A stretch of DNA of 64,000 nucleotides, taken from contig CAZYTM010000003.1 in NCBI GenBank assembly GCA_964649725.1, forward strand, positions 124,001-188,000, read 5' to 3'. Origin of the DNA: CAZYTM01 sp964649725. GTDB lineage: Bacteria > Desulfobacterota > Desulfuromonadia > Geobacterales > Geobacteraceae. Shown here in pieces: positions 1-7,859 of this stretch (its first letter is position 1; every line of letters starts with the position of its first letter). A model generated the notes under the pieces. It was not told where the DNA came from. It saw only the letters and a list, made by a program, of their open reading frames with translations, and did not search any database. The position numbers were made by a program, and so were the translations under genes.

Positions 1-281
1 ATCGCCTGGCGGAAGAACTGCTGGTCATCCTCTGCCAGCTTTTTGGCCGGAGGCTGCTCCCTCACCCGCTTTTTCTCGGTTGCCGGCGGCTCCAGCCGCC
101 GCACATCAGCCATGGCCCGCTGGAATACTGCATCATCATCTACTGCAGCGACCGGCTGCTCCCCTACGGCCCGGACCTTCGCCGGCAAGGGGGCAGCTTC
201 CACCTGCACCCCGCGCAGAGCCTTGAACGGAGCGGCAACGAACTCCTTTGGTCTGGCACTACTCTTCTTCGCTTTTTTCAT
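1..281 (-). CDS. Smr/MutS-family protein, N-terminal part (runs off the window)
   Basis: The reading frame opens at an ATG read on the minus strand at 279-281 and stays open to base 1, so only about 93 N-terminal residues are present. The start is very basic (MKKAKKSSARPKEF), followed by a proline- and alanine-rich stretch and a segment ending in 'EDDQQFFRQA'. Short basic N-termini followed by a D-x-x-x-F-x-x-A segment are typical of stand-alone Smr proteins, whose nuclease-like Smr domain would lie beyond the window edge. The assignment is inferred from this N-terminal style only. The diagnostic Smr motif cannot be seen. Confidence 0.5.
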   Translation of the reverse strand, partial: MKKAKKSSARPKEFVAAPFKALRGVQVEAAPLPAKVRAVGEQPVAAVDDDAVFQRAMADVRRLEPPATEKKRVREQPPAKKLAEDDQQFFRQA

Positions 282-301
282 TACAGCACCAATAACTATA
301 A

Positions 302-372
302 AGGGGGACAGTCCCTTTAAGGGGACAGTCCCTTTAAGGGGACAGTCCCCTGGGGAGAGTCCCCTGGGAATA
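302..372. repeat. Short palindromic tandem repeat (GGGGACAGTCCCC units)
   Basis: Three head-to-tail copies of a unit of about 17 bases (TTTAAGGGGACAGTCCC) are followed by a degenerate fourth copy. Each unit contains the near-perfect palindrome GGGGAC-A-GTCCCC. It lies between two minus-strand genes and codes for nothing. It resembles REP-type intergenic elements. Its effect, for example on mRNA stability, is unknown. Confidence 0.7.
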
Positions 373-440
373 AACGTGGATTATCCGCAAGGTCAGGAAC
401 CCCGCTGATCAACGCCGGGATTGCGCAAATGCCACGTTTT

Positions 441-1307
441 TCAGTCTTTGTTGATCAGGATGATCTCGATCCGCCGGTTACTCGCTCGCCCCTCATCGGT
501 ATTGTTGTCAGCCTCCGGCTTCGGTTGATATTCGCCGTAGGCGACAGCCGACAGGATCTTCGGATCGACCCCCTGCTGCTGCAGAAAGTGGACGACATTG
601 AGGGCGCGGGCCGAGGAGAGCTCCCAGTTGGTGGCGAATTTCTTGGTCAGGCCACCGGTTATCTGCTTGTTGTCGGTATGCCCCTCGATCCGGATCACCT
701 TCCCCTGCAGATTCTTGAAGGTATCGACCATCTTCAGCAGCACCTCCTGCCCTTCTGTCTTGACATCGGCCTTGCCGGAATCGAACAGCACTGCCGCCTT
801 CATATCGACAGTAAGCTTGCCGCGCAGCTCGCGGATGGTCAGGTCCCCCTTGGAGATCTGCTCCTTCATCTTCTCGGTCATCTCCTCCAGGGTACTGCTC
901 ACCTTCTTGACCTCTTCCTCCTTGGTCTTCTGCAGGCTGACGATATCCTGTTTCAGCTTGGAGTTCTCCCCTTCGAGGTCGGAGATCTTCTGCCGCAGCT
1001 CGGCGATCTTGTTCAGTGAATCGGATTTCGAAGAGTTGAGATCGCCATAGAGGTTTTTGTTGTCGGCGGTCAGTTTCTCCTTATCCTTCTTCAGCCCGGC
1101 AACATCGCTGTTAAGCTTGGCGATCTGGGCCTTGAGCGACTCGTTCTCGGCATTCAACGCCTTATACTGTTCCTGCAGGCTCTGCAGGCTCTTGTCAAGT
1201 GAATCGGCCTTCTTCACCATCAGTTCGTGGGTTCCGGTCGAAACGCAGCCGAACTGCACCATGGCAAGAGCGAACAAGACCGCCAGTAATCCGATTTTAC
1301 GCAACAT
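441..1307 (-). CDS. OmpA-family lipoprotein with a long coiled coil
   Basis: This 288-residue envelope protein starts with a lipoprotein signal (MLRKIGLLAVLFALAMVQ, then FGC, lipid-modified Cys near residue 21). Residues about 30-160 are heptad-rich and charged, a long coiled coil. Residues about 165-285 form an OmpA-like peptidoglycan-binding domain with 'VLFDSGKADV', 'IEGHTDN' and 'ASNRRIEI'. It probably tethers the outer membrane to peptidoglycan, like Pal or YiaD proteins. A strong GGAGGTGAC ribosome site precedes the ATG at 1307. It lies 52 bases downstream of the DUF401 gene on the same strand. No tol genes are nearby, so it is not called pal. Confidence 0.88.
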   Translation of the reverse strand: MLRKIGLLAVLFALAMVQFGCVSTGTHELMVKKADSLDKSLQSLQEQYKALNAENESLKAQIAKLNSDVAGLKKDKEKLTADNKNLYGDLNSSKSDSLNKIAELRQKISDLEGENSKLKQDIVSLQKTKEEEVKKVSSTLEEMTEKMKEQISKGDLTIRELRGKLTVDMKAAVLFDSGKADVKTEGQEVLLKMVDTFKNLQGKVIRIEGHTDNKQITGGLTKKFATNWELSSARALNVVHFLQQQGVDPKILSAVAYGEYQPKPEADNNTDEGRASNRRIEIILINKD

Positions 1308-1359
1308 GTGTCACCTCCGTTTTTATTTATACTTCTTGACGCGAATGCACGATATCCGT

Positions 1360-2571
1360 TCAGAAAAGCCAGAGCGGTACGATTGCAGCTGCCAGCACCA
1401 GTGCCGAAGGGAACCAGAGGCGGCGATAGATCAGTGCTACGTCAGCACCGAAGTATTCACCGGTCAGGACTAGGCAGAGATGCAACGGCGACAGCATGAC
1501 ACCGCAAAAACCGGCGCCGAATGCGAGCGCCAGCAGGCCGAGATCAGGCGGTGTGCCACCCATGAGCGGCAGCAGGATCGGAAAGGTGATGCCGACAAAG
1601 GCGATTGTCAAACCGGTCATCAACCCGGCGAGAAAGGGTATCACCGAGATGATCAGCATGGCAGGGAGGCCGCTCATGGCGAAAAACCTGGAGACGCCAT
1701 CCAGTGCCCCGCTTACCCGCAGAGTCTCCTGAAAGATCACCACACCGAATACCAGGAGGAGCATCTTGAACGAGACACTCTCCCGCAGCGAGACGCCGAT
1801 TTCTCCCGGAGTGTAGCGGTGCAGCAGGTAGAGGAGTATCGTCATCCCCCCCAGGGCTATCACCGGGTTGACGCGGAAGAGTACCACCAGCAACAGCGTC
1901 ACGACGATCGGGGCGATGGTGCGGATGAAGGTCAGAGCTGCCTGGCGGAGACCAAGCGAACTCTGCCGCGGTAAAGTCCCTCTGCCGGTCCCGGCAAAGC
2001 CGAATATCCACCCCCATACCACCACTGATATGGCATATGGGGCATTGGCCAGATAGAGCTTCTGGAATGGCACCTGGGTCAGGCCGGCCACCAGGATGAT
2101 ACCTGGATAGAGGGGCGACACATATTCCCATATATGGCGAAACCAGTAGTTGACAAACGCCTTCTGCTCGGCCTTGAGAGGTAGGTCTGCGGCTGCTTCG
2201 CCGACCATCGGCGCAGAAAAGACCGCTCCTCCAAGCGATGGGAGCAGACCGATCATGGCCGGCATGGCAGCCATGATATAGCGTGCATCACGGAGTATTT
2301 CCGACAGGCTCTCCACCATCCTTTTCAGGGTGCCGGTCTTGCGCAGGATATTCTCCATGATCATGGTAAAGATCAGCGTAAAGGTCATCTCCAGAGCCCT
2401 GGGGGCTATGACCGCCCGGTAAGCGCCGCGGAGGAAGTCGAAGGGAGGGGTCAGATAGAGCACCGCCAGCAGCAGCGACCCGATCATCATGACAGTGCCG
2501 ATAAATATCCGCCGGCGCAACAGCAGCAGCAGCACTGTCAATACTGCCAGGGTTTTAATCAGATCGATCAT
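1360..2571 (-). CDS. DUF401 family integral membrane protein
   Basis: About 403 residues, almost entirely hydrophobic, with roughly ten to twelve predicted membrane segments. The start (MIDLIKTLAVLTVLLLLL) and the central 'MIGLLPSLGGAVFSAPMVG' segment match the DUF401 family, which resembles ion or organic-acid permeases. No substrate is known. I chose the ATG at 2571 because GGAG sits just upstream (GTGGAGTGAC); an upstream in-frame start at 2601 would add ten residues with no better signal. The TPR-gene terminator lies just upstream, so this gene probably begins its own unit with the OmpA lipoprotein. Confidence 0.85.
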   Translation of the reverse strand: MIDLIKTLAVLTVLLLLLRRRIFIGTVMMIGSLLLAVLYLTPPFDFLRGAYRAVIAPRALEMTFTLIFTMIMENILRKTGTLKRMVESLSEILRDARYIMAAMPAMIGLLPSLGGAVFSAPMVGEAAADLPLKAEQKAFVNYWFRHIWEYVSPLYPGIILVAGLTQVPFQKLYLANAPYAISVVVWGWIFGFAGTGRGTLPRQSSLGLRQAALTFIRTIAPIVVTLLLVVLFRVNPVIALGGMTILLYLLHRYTPGEIGVSLRESVSFKMLLLVFGVVIFQETLRVSGALDGVSRFFAMSGLPAMLIISVIPFLAGLMTGLTIAFVGITFPILLPLMGGTPPDLGLLALAFGAGFCGVMLSPLHLCLVLTGEYFGADVALIYRRLWFPSALVLAAAIVPLWLF

Positions 2572-2632
2572 GTCACTCCACGCACCGCTGCATTGTATCA
2601 ATCGGGGAGGTTAAAGTCAATTGTACCGGGAG

Positions 2633-2660
2633 CAAAAAAAAGAGGCCCGAAGGCCTCCTT
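2633..2660 (-). terminator. Rho-independent terminator of the mltD-like/TPR operon
   Basis: Read on the minus strand this is AGGCC-TTCG-GGCCT, a stable hairpin with a UUCG tetraloop, followed by eight T residues. It begins about 25 bases after the stop codon of the TPR gene. Confidence 0.9.
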
Positions 2661-2684
2661 ATGTCACTCATCATTGCGGCAGAT

Positions 2685-3410
2685 CTACTTTCTGATGACC
2701 CGCCGTTTCCCCCCCATGGCCGCAGCCTGCTGCTTCATGATGACACTCGGCCGCTCCAGATGGAACTGCAGCCACATATCGCCGAAGTTCTTCATCTTCA
2801 TCTTCTTCCCGTCCCGCAGCGCCTCCAGGTTATGAACGATCCGCTCGTCACCGGGGAGCTTCTTCAGCCCGCGCTCCAATACGGCGATCGCCTTATCGTT
2901 GTCATTGCACTCGGCGTAACAGTAGGCGTATAGATTCCAGAGCAGCGACTCCTTGGGGCTCCCCTGGACCGCCTTTTCAAAGGTCTCCTTCATCTTCTCC
3001 TTCTTGTTCCGCTTCATATAGCTGATGGCCAGCATCCCCATCGCCACCCAGTTCTTGAAGAAGGACTTCTCCAGGTAAGGGAAGGCATTGGTGAAATCCC
3101 GTTTCATATAGTAGATCATGCCGATCTGGGCATTCAGTTGCCCCTCCACATAAATCTGCCACTTGCCATATTTGAAAGCGCTTTGCAGTTCACGGATCCC
3201 CTTCTCCACCCGCTGCGACTGCAGGTCCCTGGTGGCGACATCCATGATCTCGGTCACTTTTTTCATGATGAAGCGGGAGATAAGGTAAAAGCTCGCCATG
3301 AAGACCAGCGGCGGCGGGATGAGCGCCCCCCAGAAGGGGAGGTTGAAGCCTAGTTTCATGATCAGGAAGACTGCAATAGCAGCGCCTGCGGAGATAAGCA
3401 GGTTATACAT
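2685..3410 (-). CDS. Membrane-anchored TPR-like protein
   Basis: 241 residues. Two hydrophobic segments at about residues 3-20 and 25-46 anchor it in the inner membrane. The rest is helical with TPR-like repeats, for example 'QIGMIYYMKRDFTNAFPYLEKS' cut into helices and 'KAIAVLERGLKKLPGD'. The C-terminus is basic (GGKRRVIRK). It begins 17 bases after the stop of the lytic transglycosylase gene and ends in a clear terminator, so the two are likely cotranscribed. The TPR surface suggests a scaffolding role at the membrane. No partner can be named. Confidence 0.75.
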   Translation of the reverse strand: MYNLLISAGAAIAVFLIMKLGFNLPFWGALIPPPLVFMASFYLISRFIMKKVTEIMDVATRDLQSQRVEKGIRELQSAFKYGKWQIYVEGQLNAQIGMIYYMKRDFTNAFPYLEKSFFKNWVAMGMLAISYMKRNKKEKMKETFEKAVQGSPKESLLWNLYAYCYAECNDNDKAIAVLERGLKKLPGDERIVHNLEALRDGKKMKMKNFGDMWLQFHLERPSVIMKQQAAAMGGKRRVIRK

Positions 3411-3427
3411 CGTATTTTAATCCTTTC

Positions 3428-4909
3428 CTAGGTGTTCTCTTCATTAAGGCTGACCATGGTGCCGTTCTTCTCTTCATACTTGGCGACAATAATACGGCGG
3501 CCGGGGCGTAGCGCCACCTTCCCCTTGAGATTGTTCCAGGCAGAGAGTATCCGCGTCGAGACATTGAAACGCTTGGCTAGGGAGGCTAGGGTATCACCCT
3601 TCTTCACCGTATAATACTTGTTGAACTCCTTTTTCTCCTCCCCCTTCACTGCCACAGTGGTTGTCTCGGCAGCGGCAGGGGGGACCGGGACGATCAACGA
3701 CCTCCCCCGCACCTTGGCGGTCTTCCTGATGCCGTTCAGCTCCGCCAGTATCTCCGGGGTGGTACCGTATCGCCTGGCAATGGCCGCCAGGGACTCCTTC
3801 TTCTTCACCCGGTATTTGGCATAGAGGGTCTTCTGGGTGAACCGCTCGTTCTCCGGCACCTTGGCATACTCCGCCTCGCAGCTCGCCTTTTTCCCGGGGG
3901 GGATCTTCAACTGATAGTCGGGGTAGTCGGGGGGGGTGGCCCAGCGGCGCAGTTCCGGGTTGAAGTCGCGGATAGTCTCGTAGGGGAGATCACATCCCCT
4001 TGCCAGCACTTCCAGATTGGTCTGGCTCGGCACAGTCATGGTATCGAATTCGATCGGGGGGAGATAAGCGACGTCGGCAAAGCCGTAGCGGGCCGGCTCT
4101 TTGGCGATTATTGCGGCAGCCAGGAGCTTCGGCACATAGTCCTTGGTCTCCCGTTTCAGGTAGCTCCCCTTGGAGAGCTGCCAGAAATCACGGCTGTTGT
4201 ACATGCCGATGGCACGCAGGATCTTGTTCTCACCGGCATTGTAACCTGCTGCCGCCAGATACCAGTCCTTGTTGAACAGCTCATAGAGCTCTTTCAGATA
4301 AAGCGCAGCGGCCACCGTCGATTTCAGCGGGTCGCGCCGTTCGTCGATCCACTGGTCGATCCGCAGCGCATAGCGCTTGCCGGTACCGGACATGAACTGC
4401 CAGGGGCCGACAGCACTGGCAACGGAAAAGGCATGGGGGGAAAAACCGCTCTCGATCATGGCCAGATAGACCAGGTCCTCCGGTAGCCCCTCCCTCTTCA
4501 GCACCTGTTTCATCATCGGGATATAGCGCTCGGAGCGGGATAACCAGCGGGCAAAGGAGCTCTTCCCCCGGTGCTGGAAATAGTTGATGAAATATTCCAC
4601 TTTGCTGTTCAGGGTGAGGGGGATGTCAGAGTCGGGGAGTTCTTCCTCTGGCAGACTAAGTTCGAACTCGGCCGCTACCTCTGCCGGCTCCTCCAGCACG
4701 AAAAACTCGGAAGCTGGCAGTTCCAGCGCCTGGCCGAGGTTCGCCTCACGACTTAAAGATGCTACCGTACTCCGAGCGGCCGACCGGCTGCCCTCTGCTT
4801 CGCGCAGCAGAAGTTCGGGTGTGGCAGCGAGCGGCAAAACCGGCTGACCGGCTGCCAGAGCAACAGCAGCCAGTAATTGCCAGGCAAGTATGGCAAGCAA
4901 TGTTCTCAT
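3428..4909 (-). CDS. mltD: MltD-like membrane-bound lytic murein transglycosylase with LysM repeats
   Basis: 493 residues with an N-terminal signal peptide (MRTLLAILAWQLLAAVALA). The lytic transglycosylase (SLT) domain occupies about residues 115-270: 'YLAMIESGFSPHAFSVASAVG' (split) contains the catalytic Glu, and 'AAAGYNAGENKI' is the usual later motif. Two LysM peptidoglycan-binding repeats follow at about 365-410 (YRVKKKESLAAIARRYG) and 433-478 (YTVKKGDTLASLAKRF). The enzyme should cleave the MurNAc-GlcNAc bond in the periplasm to give 1,6-anhydro-muropeptides. Length and domain order match MltD. AAGGA precedes the start. Confidence 0.92.
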   Translation of the reverse strand: MRTLLAILAWQLLAAVALAAGQPVLPLAATPELLLREAEGSRSAARSTVASLSREANLGQALELPASEFFVLEEPAEVAAEFELSLPEEELPDSDIPLTLNSKVEYFINYFQHRGKSSFARWLSRSERYIPMMKQVLKREGLPEDLVYLAMIESGFSPHAFSVASAVGPWQFMSGTGKRYALRIDQWIDERRDPLKSTVAAALYLKELYELFNKDWYLAAAGYNAGENKILRAIGMYNSRDFWQLSKGSYLKRETKDYVPKLLAAAIIAKEPARYGFADVAYLPPIEFDTMTVPSQTNLEVLARGCDLPYETIRDFNPELRRWATPPDYPDYQLKIPPGKKASCEAEYAKVPENERFTQKTLYAKYRVKKKESLAAIARRYGTTPEILAELNGIRKTAKVRGRSLIVPVPPAAAETTTVAVKGEEKKEFNKYYTVKKGDTLASLAKRFNVSTRILSAWNNLKGKVALRPGRRIIVAKYEEKNGTMVSLNEENT

Positions 4910-5059
4910 CAGGAATCCTTGATCCTTGTCACTGCAGCTATGGGGTAGCGCACCCCAAGAAAATGGAATTATAAAAAAGTTTCATCAGGGTGTCAATGAT
5001 AATGGCGGGAGTGTTCCTGCACCCCCTGTTGACAGGCTAATTAGTGGCAACGGAGTATT

Positions 5060-6715
5060 CTACCTGCTACGATTCGGCCAGAAGCGGTATTCCAGCTCCT
5101 TCAGGAGCTGGGCCAGACTGGTCTGGTCCTGGGCTGAGACCATGATCGCCCCGTGCCGGCGGGCCTGCTGCCTCACCTTCATGAAAGCGAGCGGGATGCG
5201 CCGCTTCAGCTCAGGGAGCAGGTCCTCCTTGTTGAAGACCATTAGCCGCGGCTTGTCAGCCAGTTCCAGCTCGGCCAGGATCGCCTCTACCTGGTCGATC
5301 TGTTCGGCAAAGCGGGGGTTGGCGCAGTCGACCAGATGGAGCAGCAGATCGGCATCCTGCAACTCCTCCAGGGTCGCCTTGAAAGCCCCCATCAGGGAAC
5401 GCGGCAACGAGCGGATGAAGCCGACCGTATCGGTGACGATCACCTCCCGCTCGCGGGGGAAGCGGAGCCGCCTGGTGGCGGTGTCGAGGGTGGCGAAGAG
5501 GAGGTCTTCGGTTAACTCGGCACTCCTGGTGAGGGAGTTGAGCAGCGTCGATTTGCCGGCATTGGTATAGCCGACGATGGAGACTATCGGCAGACCGGCC
5601 CTGATCCTTTTCTGCCGGCGCTGAAAACGGCCATGGGAGAGCTCCTCCAGCTCCCTTTCGAGGCGGGCGATCCGGTCCCTGATCCGCCGCCGGTCGATCT
5701 CCAGCTTGGTCTCCCCTGGCCCGCGGCCGCCGATCCCTCCCATCAGGCGGGACATCTGCACCCCGCGGCCGGTGAGCCTCGGCAGCAGGTATTTCAGCTG
5801 GGCCAGCTCCACCTGGACCTTGCCATCCAGACTCCTGGCGCGGCGGGCAAAGATATCGAGGATCAACTGGCTCCGGTCGATCACTTTCAGCTCCGTGAGT
5901 GAAGAGATGGAGCGGACCTGGGCCGGGGTCAACTCCTGGTCGAAGACCAGCAGCGTGGCGCCGAGTTGCAGCGCGCGGATCACCACCTCGCGCATCTTCC
6001 CCTCCCCCATGAGAAAGCGGGGGTTGAGCTGGCGGGGGCGCTGGATCACGGTATCGAGCACCTCGACCCTGGCGGTCCTGGCAAGCTCCTGCAGTTCGTC
6101 GAGGGAATCTGTCACCTCGGCCTGACTGGCCCGGGAGACCGAGACCAGCAGCCCCCGCTCCTCTCTGCCGGCGACGCTGCGGGCCCCGGGGAGACTCTTC
6201 TCCAGCCCCTTTTCCAGGCTGGCGATAAAGTGGACAAAGTCGAGCTGAAACCGCTGGAATGGGATGGAGCGCTCGACCCGGCAGGGGGATTTCCGCTCCG
6301 AAGTCGGATCGAGCGCTGCGGTCTGGATGGCAAATTCCTGGTCGTGGGGATTCAGTTGCAGGGCGGCAAGGAGATCGAGCCGGAGCATGGCCAGGTCGGT
6401 CAGGTCGTCGTCAGTGAGCTGCTCCCCTTTGAGATGGGTATGGATAAGCCGCAACCCCCGCAGCACCTTACGCCCCAATGGATAGTCAGGGAGTTCCGGG
6501 ATCAGCAACCCCTTTTCATCCCCCACCAGCACATAGTCGATCTCACCGAAACGGTTGACCAGGATTCCGACCTGACGGCGGATATCCCGGGATATGGCGA
6601 CCATCTCCCGCGCCAGATCGAATGTCACCAGGTCGGCAGTCGGAATACGCCGCCGGTAGAGCTTTTCCAGCTGTCTAAGCTGCCCCTGCTTGAGGCCGGT
6701 AAGATTGCCATGCAA
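5060..6715 (-). CDS. hflX: GTPase HflX
   Basis: 551 residues, longer than the roughly 430-residue E. coli HflX because of an N-terminal extension of about 150 residues, seen in many non-enteric HflX proteins. The HflX-specific helical domain contains 'RPRQLNPRFLMGEGKM' and 'GGRGPGETKLEIDRRRI'. The G domain has G1 'GYTNAGKS' near residue 380, G3 'DTVGF' and G4 'NKED'. HflX binds 50S subunits and splits stalled ribosomes under stress. The gene stands alone here. It is separated from fabI by a tandem heptamer repeat. Confidence 0.95.
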   Translation of the reverse strand: MHGNLTGLKQGQLRQLEKLYRRRIPTADLVTFDLAREMVAISRDIRRQVGILVNRFGEIDYVLVGDEKGLLIPELPDYPLGRKVLRGLRLIHTHLKGEQLTDDDLTDLAMLRLDLLAALQLNPHDQEFAIQTAALDPTSERKSPCRVERSIPFQRFQLDFVHFIASLEKGLEKSLPGARSVAGREERGLLVSVSRASQAEVTDSLDELQELARTARVEVLDTVIQRPRQLNPRFLMGEGKMREVVIRALQLGATLLVFDQELTPAQVRSISSLTELKVIDRSQLILDIFARRARSLDGKVQVELAQLKYLLPRLTGRGVQMSRLMGGIGGRGPGETKLEIDRRRIRDRIARLERELEELSHGRFQRRQKRIRAGLPIVSIVGYTNAGKSTLLNSLTRSAELTEDLLFATLDTATRRLRFPREREVIVTDTVGFIRSLPRSLMGAFKATLEELQDADLLLHLVDCANPRFAEQIDQVEAILAELELADKPRLMVFNKEDLLPELKRRIPLAFMKVRQQARRHGAIMVSAQDQTSLAQLLKELEYRFWPNRSR

Positions 6716-6760
6716 CTGTTTTATAAAAATTCCCCCAGTAACAGAATAAGTATTGAGTAA

Positions 6761-6903
6761 TCACTCTTCACCCTTCACCCTTCACTCTTCACCCTTCACC
6801 CTTCACCCTTCACCCTTCACCTTTCACCCTTCACCTTTCACCCTTCACTCTTCACCCTTCACCCTTCACCCTTCACCCTTCACCTTTCACCCTTCACCTT
6901 TGA
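6761..6903. repeat. Heptanucleotide tandem repeat (TTCACCC)n
   Basis: About 20 head-to-tail copies of TTCACCC with single-base variants (TTCACTC, TTCACCT) fill the gap between hflX and the end of fabI. Neither strand is coding. The unit length and low complexity are typical of a slippage-prone minisatellite. Confidence 0.95.
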
Positions 6904-6910
6904 TCTCTTG

Positions 6911-7681
6911 TTAAAGGCCGATGATATTGTACCCGCTATCGACGTAGTGGACCTCCCCGGTAACCCCTCGTGCCAGTGAACTGCTAAGATAGAGAGCCGC
7001 ACCGGCCGCCTCTTCCTGGCTGATGTTGCGGCGTAGCGGGGCTTTTCTGGCGACATGCCCGGAGATCTGATTGAACCCGCCGATCCCGGCTGCGGCCAGG
7101 GTCTTGAGCGGCCCGGCAGAGATGGCATTGACCCTGATCCCCTGCGGTCCGACCGCTTCAGCCATGTAACGGACGCTCGCCTCCAGGGCTGCCTTGGCGA
7201 CCCCCATGACGTTGTAACCGGGGAAGACCTTTTCGGCACCATAGTAGGACATGGTCAGGATCGACCCCTCCCGACCCTCCATGAGCGGTACCGCCTCCTT
7301 GGCCAGGGCGATCAGCGAATAGACGCTGATATCCATAGCGAGCATGAATCCTTCCCGGCTGGTATTGAGAAACGACCCCTTAAGCTCTTCCTTGTTGGCA
7401 AAGGCGACCGAATGGATCAGGGTGTCCAGCCCCCCCCAGACCCGGCGGACCTCCTGAAAGACCCTGATGATATCCCGATCGCTCCTGACGTCACAGGGGA
7501 GCACCAGTTTGGCCCCGACCTGCTCGGCCAGAGGGAGCACCCTTTTCGCCACTGTCTCATTGGCATAGGTGAAGCCGAGTTCCGCCCCCTCCCGCTTGAA
7601 CGCCTCGGCAATGGCCCAGGCAATGCTTTTTTCATTGGCGACACCAAAAATAAGCGCCTTTTTCCCGTCCAGCAAACCCAT
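6911..7681 (-). CDS. fabI: NADH-dependent enoyl-ACP reductase
   Basis: 256 residues, the usual FabI length. The N-terminus 'GKKALIFGVANEKSIAWAIA' carries the FabI-type dinucleotide-binding motif. The catalytic pair is in 'YNVMGVAK' (Tyr-x6-Lys), and the C-terminus contains 'GEVHYVDSGYNIIG'. It catalyses the last reduction step of fatty-acid elongation in the cytoplasm. GAGGAGGAAG lies just before the ATG. It is divergent from the HD-GYP gene across about 180 bases. Confidence 0.96.
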   Translation of the reverse strand: MGLLDGKKALIFGVANEKSIAWAIAEAFKREGAELGFTYANETVAKRVLPLAEQVGAKLVLPCDVRSDRDIIRVFQEVRRVWGGLDTLIHSVAFANKEELKGSFLNTSREGFMLAMDISVYSLIALAKEAVPLMEGREGSILTMSYYGAEKVFPGYNVMGVAKAALEASVRYMAEAVGPQGIRVNAISAGPLKTLAAAGIGGFNQISGHVARKAPLRRNISQEEAAGAALYLSSSLARGVTGEVHYVDSGYNIIGL

Positions 7682-7859
7682 TCAGACTTCCTCCTCAAAA
7701 ATAATTTGAATTGTTGCGCTCCACTCAGCTTCGCTGCTGCAGAGATTTTGCCGGCAGCTGTTGTGCCGCCATCCATAGCCATGTTAATGGATAATAGTTT
7801 TTTTGGCAAGCATGCCTGCCATTTTTGTGGTTAAATGTTGTCAAGGAGATTTCCAAGCG

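Noticed and set aside
43..408. Plus-strand ORF at the window start
   Set aside because: It runs through the palindromic repeat and opposes the better Smr-type start on the minus strand.
6761..6903. CRISPR array
   Set aside because: The heptamer repeat has no spacers, and no cas genes are in the window.
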